Below are positions 58,055-64,000 of a stretch of DNA of 64,000 bases, piece after piece (within the stretch, counting starts at the first letter, position 1; each line of letters starts with the position of its first letter). Source of the stretch: Setophaga petechia (lineage: Eukaryota > Chordata > Aves > Passeriformes > Parulidae); NCBI GenBank assembly GCA_024362935.1, contig JANCRA010000001.1:52797501-52861500 (forward strand), given 5' to 3'. The position numbers and the translations under genes were made by a program. Under the pieces are notes generated by a model that was not told where the DNA came from, did no database searches, and saw only the letters and a program-made list of their open reading frames with translations.

Positions 58055-59645
58055 TTTTCTCACAGAACCACTTTAAGGATAGAATCAGACAACCTAATAT
58101 TTTGCCTATGTTTTTTAACCATCCCGTACCTCAGACAGATGTGCTGGTGGAACAGACAAGAAAATAGAATCACAAGTGGACTATTACATTTTTAAGGCTT
58201 CAACAAATTTCCTAATAAAAGCTATAACTTAAGAGAATAAAAAACATCTTGACAGTGTTAATTTCACTTGAATCACAAGACTCTTCCTCTTTTGTTTCTT
58301 TATTCACAATCCTACTCTCTTGCAATTACATTGTCATACTTGCAAAGAACCTAGTCTCTTACACTCAGAATGAGAACTTTTGATTCCAATTTATTCAGTA
58401 ATTTACTCACATCTTCAACCATATTTGTCATTTACCTCCCTGCCTCCCAGTATAATATGTGACAAACATAGTATGCACTAGCTGACACACAGCTGCATGA
58501 TAATGAATGCTTTTTTGGCACTCCAGAAATGTGTTTACCATATCTTACAGAGAGAAGTGTCATTTGCAGTTATTTAGTGAAAAAGAATCAGAGATTTAAG
58601 TACTTCATATTTTAAAACATCCATAAAAAGAATGGCTGTAGTGGCTCAAACCCTCTCAATACCTGTCTCTGGCAGTGCCCATGCATTTAGGAATACACAG
58701 AATAGGATTAGGCTTTTCCCTTTACTTCCTCCATCTTCCTACAGTCTGTGGCTTAGGATGGTCATATAGCTTTTTTTTTCCCCCCAGCTTGTTATTTTTA
58801 TTAGCCCTCAGTAATATTTTTTCATTAATTTTTCATGAATTCTATTGTCTCAACAACTTCCTGTCATAGAGAGTCTCCTGCTGTAACTATATATTGTGTG
58901 AAACAGTATTTCCTAAAATTTCATTTCCTTCCCATAGACTTTGTGCTGCTAAAAACAATGAGTATCGATTCCCAATTCGCATAACTCATATGCTTATAAT
59001 TTTATGTACCTCTGTCATGCACCTGTTCAATTGCTTTCCAAGCTGCACTGTTGTATCTATTTAAATTTTCCTCTGAGAGGAGTCGTTCCAGCATTAGATG
59101 ATAACTTATTTCTGTGTGTCTTCTTCTGTGTAAGAGTTAGGGAAACAAAAGATTAATTACACTAGAAATAAGAAGACAAGAAGACTGAAGCAGAAACAAA
59201 ATGTTGCTGCATGTGTAGTGTGTGATTTGAAAGTAACCAAGGGGTAGCTAAAAATAACAGGTCAGCAAAGTAATGCACAGACACAATTTCAAGGAGGATA
59301 ATGAAATGTTCACAAATTACTCTATTGAAAACAACATGTTATCAGCATTTAAAAAGTCATTTGGTCTTGATTTAGTTCTGAAGTCAATAGGAACAGTGGT
59401 TGGCCAGCATATGAATATACCATTCTTAATGACACTGCTGTACTTTGAGCTCCCCTGGATGGCTTGTTCTGGGTGTGGAATACAGCAAATAAAGAAGAAA
59501 AAAATTTTCTGGGCAGAGACAAACTTTGTGCAGACATAGGAGAATAATATGTCTTTCCAGAAAGGTCCAATACAATAATGCAGTGACAAGAAAGTGACGT
59601 GTAGAACATAGAAAAAGAAATCTGCATTAAAGATTTAATTTAACT
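58055..59645. other. Unannotated unique sequence
   Basis: No gene or repeat family is recognised. Overlapping open frames of 88-92 codons at 59273-59627 lie on opposite strands with no support. Confidence 0.5.
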
Positions 59646-59649
59646 AATT

Positions 59650-59995
59650 TAGAATCATCAAATATCCTGAGCTGGAAGGGACCCACTAGGACCATTGAGT
59701 CCAGCTCCTGATTCTGCACAGGATCTTCCCAAAAATAACACTATATATTTGAAGGCATTTTCCAAAAGCTTCTCAAACTTTGTCAGGCTGCTCCTGTGAC
59801 AGCTTCCCTGGGGACTCCATTCCAGTGCCCAACCACACTCTGGGTGGAGGACTTTGTCCTAATATCCAACCTAATCCTCCCCTGACACAGTTTCAGGCTG
59901 TCTCTGTCTCTCCCTCCAGTCCTGTCTCTGGTCACCAGAGAGAAGAGATCAGCATCTGCCCCTCCTCCTTTCCTCACAAGGAAGATGTGAATTGT
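59650..59995 (-). mobile_element. CR1 LINE 3' end, longest copy in the window
   Basis: The plus strand reads agaatcatcaaatatcctga, gctggaagggaccca, taggaccattgagtccagct, cctgattctgcacagg, cccaaaaataacac, ttgtcaggctgctcctgtga, ccattccagtgcccaaccac, tgtcctaatatccaacctaa, cagtttcaggctgtc and gtcctgtctctggtcaccag. This is the reverse complement of a passerine CR1 3' end in its full order. The octamer-type end is at the low coordinate, so sense is minus. Similarity fades near 60000 (5' truncation). Open frames of 76 and 111 codons across it are accidental. Confidence 0.93.
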
Positions 59996-59999
59996 CTTT

Positions 60000-60455
60000 G
60001 CCTTGACTAAGACCAAATCCTTCAGATAATTCCTCCCATTTCCTTTTTTTTTGTGGTCAATTTTGAACAGCTGGTTTATTGTCTTGTTTTTTTCCAAACA
60101 AGGAAAACCTGAGGCCATAGTCTGCTATATGCCTTTGAAAAAAAAAATGTGTGCACAGTTCTAAGGATGAAACAAAAAAGAATCTAAAAGCCTAAAGATC
60201 ACATGATGGTCAGTCAAAGAGGGCGTATAATGTGCTTACATATAGAAGGCCCCCAGCTAGTAGAATTCATTCAATATACAGCTGAATTCCCACCCAGGAG
60301 CTCCAGAGTTGCTTAAGAACACAGAATTTGTCAGTACCCAAATAATTTTTATGCTGTGTTTTGGGAAAAGTTCTAAAACTACAGCCGGCAAAAATCTTAA
60401 ATAGTTTTGCTCACATGTACTTCTCTTTCATTAAACATTGTTTCTCCCTTTTGTC
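60000..60455. other. Unannotated unique sequence
   Basis: An A9 run lies near 60139 and a T9 run near 60044. No other feature is seen. Confidence 0.5.
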
Positions 60456-60459
60456 TCTT

Positions 60460-60517
60460 CCCTTTTCTCTCCTACCAGTAAAGAGGGGTGAGTGGAGAAG
60501 AAAGGAGAGAAAAAGGG
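60460..60517. repeat. Polypyrimidine/polypurine inverted repeat
   Basis: cccttttctctcct (60460-60473) pairs with aggagagaaaaaggg (60503-60517) over 14 bases with one bulged a, around a 29-nt mostly purine loop. One arm is all pyrimidine and the other all purine, so besides a hairpin the region could adopt a triplex (H-DNA-like) form. Confidence 0.85.
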
Positions 60518-60519
60518 TA

Positions 60520-62490
60520 TTCCTGCATGTTGCAAAACTGAAGTTAAGGCTATTATAATACTTTTGTATATTTTTCTCAATAAAGCCCTGCTAGAAATGA
60601 CACTTAAGTGATGTTTTTAAGCCAGCAGTTTAGATTTAATAGAAACACTGCTGACAAGTCCTTACTTTGAGTGTCCCACTTGGAGTCCACCAAAATTACC
60701 AGGAGGCAAGGAGAGGCTGGCAAAAACAAGATAAATAAGAAGGTTCTGAGTAGTCAATAACAGCTGCAGCTGAAAAAGGACATGGTGGTATGGCAAGGCA
60801 AAAAAAAAATAAATTGAGGGAAGATGGCTTCTGTAATAGCTGTGTAATGGTGTAGCTCTTGAAATTCTCCAGGTCTGAAATGATTTTATGGAAACAACTG
60901 CTAAAGTAGCTTATACAAAGAAAGACTTGCCAAATAGAAGCTCTAGGAGATACATGGCTGGATTTCCTACGGCAAAACTTGGTATATGAGACCAGTTGGC
61001 ATTTCAGAGTAGACAATAGGTGCAACTTAACTTTTATTTCAGATTTGCTCTCAATCTTCACAGGATTGTGCACTGACCCTTATCCTGGGAGTAAGGAAGC
61101 AAGCAGTGGTTCCCAGGATAGGCCCACCTCACAGGCACCTTGGGCTGGTCCTTAGTGCCAATTGTCACTCAGTCAAGTGTCACTACAGGGCATGTAATAA
61201 CAGGAACTTCTCAAAGGCATAGGTTAACTCTAAACCTGAGGCAATAATATAGAAAAAAACTATTTGATTTCAATGTGAGGTACATTTGGATCACTGCAAA
61301 TCTTAGAAATCTTACCTCAGGAAAGTGTTCCTGTGCTTTCAGAGAGGTTGGAAGTCGGTTCTTGGCTTGGGATTCCAGTTTGGCTTTTGCAATAAAAGGA
61401 GAGATATTTGTAATGCAAATCACCCACAAAGGAAAGGGAATGATCCACTTTACTCAAGCAACAAATCCTGCCATAATCTTGCTAACACCATAAAACCCAG
61501 TTTACTCAAGCATTTGATGCATTTTTGTCCCCATGTGTTAAGCTGACAAGGCAGGATTTACAAAATATTCCTGGTAGAGTGGGACAAAAAACAGAGAAAA
61601 ACTGTGAAATCCTGTGGGACTTTAATTAGGCTTTTGTGGAGCACTTAGTAATGAGGTCATTGCCTCATTTTCCCCTGCCCAGTACTACTTTCAATGCTTT
61701 TCCACTGTCCCTTCAGCTGTGGCTGGGATCGCTGGTGCTCTCACACAAAAAATTAGCAGCTCCTCCCCACCATGCAATTTAGTTAGGAGTTTGGTGACCC
61801 TTCATTCCTCAGAAGCCATGCCAAAGATGAGAGTTTGTATCCCTTGATCTTTCCCTCTGTAATCCTGTTATTCCCTTGGCAGCACATCACCTCCACCTTC
61901 TTGACTTAGGTGGGCCTGTTATAACCTGCAAGGGAAGCTTTTTCCCACTTCTTGTAAAGATTTGGGTTTAAAAATAAAATCACATTGCAAAACAGGATAA
62001 AAGGCTGAAATCTTGTAAGCTTCTGTGATTCGAACAGTTAAAGGGGAGAAAACAAAACAGCTGAAATAAAAAATTAGCCCTAGCAATTCTGGTAACTTTT
62101 TATCATCTTATTATGCATTCATTTAAATTTTGAAACAAAATGCTTACAGCTGAAAAGTTTTACTTATTTTAGAAATGAAAATGTGGTATTTCTGAGCATA
62201 TTGTTTCAAAATTAAACATTCAGAGAAAATTTCATGGAAATTTCAAAGAGTTGGCAGCATCAAATATCAATCTAAATATAGATAAAGAGAGGGATGTGTT
62301 GAGGTCCTTTTTTGGGGGTAAAATTCCCCATTATAAGTGTGTGCAGTCATTTAGGAAAAATAGTGATCTCTTATGGTCCTTGGATGATGGAGCTCCTGCA
62401 CTAAAGTTCAAATGAAATACTGATACATCAATGTTCTTTCAAAAACAAAAATGCCTATACCTCATACTCAAAAACAAAATGCATTCCATA
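60520..62490. other. Unannotated unique sequence
   Basis: An isolated AATAAA at 60580-60585 has no gene attached to it. A 125-codon minus-strand open frame (60696-61073) and paired frames near 61275-61546 show no family resemblance. Confidence 0.45.
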
Positions 62491-62495
62491 TATCT

Positions 62496-62570
62496 CTCTC
62501 ATAAAAAAAAAGAAACTAATAATAGATAAAAAACCTAAATAATAAAAAAATCTAACGAAGGAAAAAAAAA
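62496..62570. repeat. A-rich low-complexity tract
   Basis: Runs of A7 to A9 broken by short insertions (gaaactaataatag, cctaaataat, tctaacg) extend over about 75 bases. Confidence 0.75.
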
Positions 62571-62574
62571 TCTT

Positions 62575-63710
62575 GCTTTTGTCTATTTTATAGTGTATTG
62601 ATTACCTTACCAGCTCTGTAAGGTAAAAATAACTTCTCTGGAAACTAACAGCATGCTGAGTAAAAAGGTTTTGTTTTTAGTATGGATGCACAAGGAACAG
62701 AAGGAACATGTAGCATCTTCCTGAGCATGTAGATAATAATTACCTAAGAATAGAGGATGTGCCTAAAGGCAACAGGAGGATGCTTAATTATTATTGAAGA
62801 AAGCCCAACAGGTATCTAGGAATAAAATTTGTGGTTTGTCACATGCTGGGACTAGAAAACAGCAAAAAGTGGAACAAAGAGGAACACTCTGTGCAGTATA
62901 GTGAATACAAGACCTGCATCTTTTTTTTTCTACATCTTTATCTAGGCATGCAAAGGCCAGCATAGATAGGAAGACAAGTAAAGTTTTATTATCTTGAGAT
63001 CCTGGTATAAAAATGATAATCCCTCCTATAGCAACAAAGAATTACTTACAAAAATACCTACTGGTATTCCATTATTTTTAATAGTTTTACTCAGAGGATT
63101 TTTAGCCGCAAGTATACTCAGAAAAAAAATTAGCATTTGTTTACAGGAATATCCTGACATAATGATAGTGTTCTTATTTTGTTGCTCTCCTGTACATTTT
63201 ATGAAATGCAAAAACATCCAAATATCTCCCACTCCAGTTATATTCTATCTAGAGAAAGAATTAACAAGAGATTTATTTATGCACTATTTAAAATCTTCCT
63301 CAGAAAGTTCAGCTCCCTGGAGAATTTATAATAGCAGTTTGTTCAAAAGCATAAGTAGCTGTTTGCTTCACCTCTTCTACTAGTTGTGCTAGTTCTTGGA
63401 CTAAATTAGCCTTGAATAGAAGTGTTTGAGTTGATGTCTCTATTTAAAACATTTTCTTTTAGTAAGGTCTGGGAGACATTTTTTCCCACTTTGCTCCCCA
63501 CACCAATATAGAAAGTTTTGTTTGTGTGTGAGGAAGTGTTTCCTGCTTTTGCACGAACAATGACTTTTGGTTTTGTAGTTCAAGTTAAAATTAGCATAAT
63601 GTAAATAGCTTGTTCTTTAATTCCCTCTGGCAGCTGCCATCTTCTGAGTATAGCTGCAGTTACTTTGAATTCTAACAGTGACAGTACGTGCTGGCTGTGT
63701 GATGACTTAA
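62575..63710. other. Unannotated unique sequence
   Basis: A T9 run lies at 62922-62930. The 129-codon plus-strand open frame (62994-63383) shows no family resemblance. Nothing else is recognised. Confidence 0.45.
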
Positions 63711-63714
63711 TATT

Positions 63715-63738
63715 AATTATTTAATTAATTAATTAATT
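63715..63738. repeat. (TTAA)n microsatellite
   Basis: About six near-perfect units of ttaa (attaattatttaattaatt and onward) form a self-complementary tract. Confidence 0.9.
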
Positions 63739-63739
63739 G

Positions 63740-64000
63740 AATGAGGCTCATAATGTTTTATAGAACATTGCAAAAACATGTGGATAGTCCTTACATCTAG
63801 TGTGACGTGAAACTGCAGAACAGAAGACAGGTGAGCAATAGAGAAAAATTAATATGAAAAGACTTTTTCATAGTCAGGACTAAGCTCAAGGAGGTTCAGA
63901 TGCTCAATTTGATATGACTCTGAGTGTTGCTACAGTTAGTCTGATACTATGGGCTAGATGCAATGTGTTTCAGGGTCAGCTGCTCCAGCCTTTCCTAAGC
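63740..64000. other. Unannotated unique sequence
   Basis: A donor-like acag|gtgagc lies at 63830-63837 without an exon-like context. Confidence 0.45.

Noticed and set aside
60580..60585. AATAAA as a gene poly(A) signal
   Set aside because: There is no upstream exon or downstream GT-rich element to support it, and AATAAA is common in AT-rich DNA.
62994..63383. 129-codon plus-strand open frame
   Set aside because: No recognisable domain and a minus-strand frame of similar quality overlaps it.
1..64000. CRISPR arrays, bacterial operons, rRNA, telomeric repeats, mitochondrial insertions
   Set aside because: No regularly spaced repeats, no operon-like gene packing, no rRNA or telomere motif and no recognisable mitochondrial sequence were seen.

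Overview
The window looks like a non-coding stretch of a bird genome, most likely a passerine. The evidence is AT-rich sequence with few CpGs, six CR1 LINE fragments of avian type (several carrying the ATCATAGAAT-type octamer end), four solo LTRs resembling passerine endogenous retrovirus LTRs as I remember them, and a few very old MIR-like SINE remnants. The species and chromosome cannot be read from the sequence. No protein-coding gene could be supported. The longest open frames (181 codons or fewer) are about what chance gives in 64 kb of this composition, and none is recognisably related to a known family except where it runs through CR1.

Layout. 1-5.9 kb: unique AT-rich DNA with a MIR scrap, two short tandem duplications, a decayed tRNA-Ala-like sequence on the minus strand, and a striking minus-strand splice-ratchet-like motif at 3951-3990. 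5.9-6.3 kb: an old solo LTR. 6.3-16.6 kb: unique DNA with an AT-rich, homeodomain-site-like block, several small hairpins, one CR1 and one MIR scrap. 16.66-17.47 kb: the best delimited solo LTR. 17.5-40 kb: long unique sequence with one CR1, one MIR, poly(A)/poly(T) tracts, a CTCF-like motif (29.57 kb) and several blocks that look like conserved regulatory DNA. 40-50 kb: one CR1 fragment and a large (TAAAA)/(TTTTA) inverted low-complexity block. 50-60 kb: the densest repeat area, with two solo LTRs, three CR1 fragments, a MIR-like fragment and a strong hairpin at 53.0 kb. 60-64 kb: a polypyrimidine/polypurine hairpin, A-rich tracts and unique DNA.

Interpretation. This fits the inside of a long intron or an intergenic region. 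All four LTRs have their sense strand on minus. If the window is intronic, that weakly suggests a plus-strand host gene, because intronic ERVs are usually antisense to their host. The strongest recursive-splice-like motif, however, reads on the minus strand. The two clues conflict and the host gene remains unknown.

Limits. Family calls for repeats rest on remembered consensus patterns, with no database search. Boundaries are approximate unless stated. Conserved-element, CTCF and splice calls are hypotheses from motif reading only.
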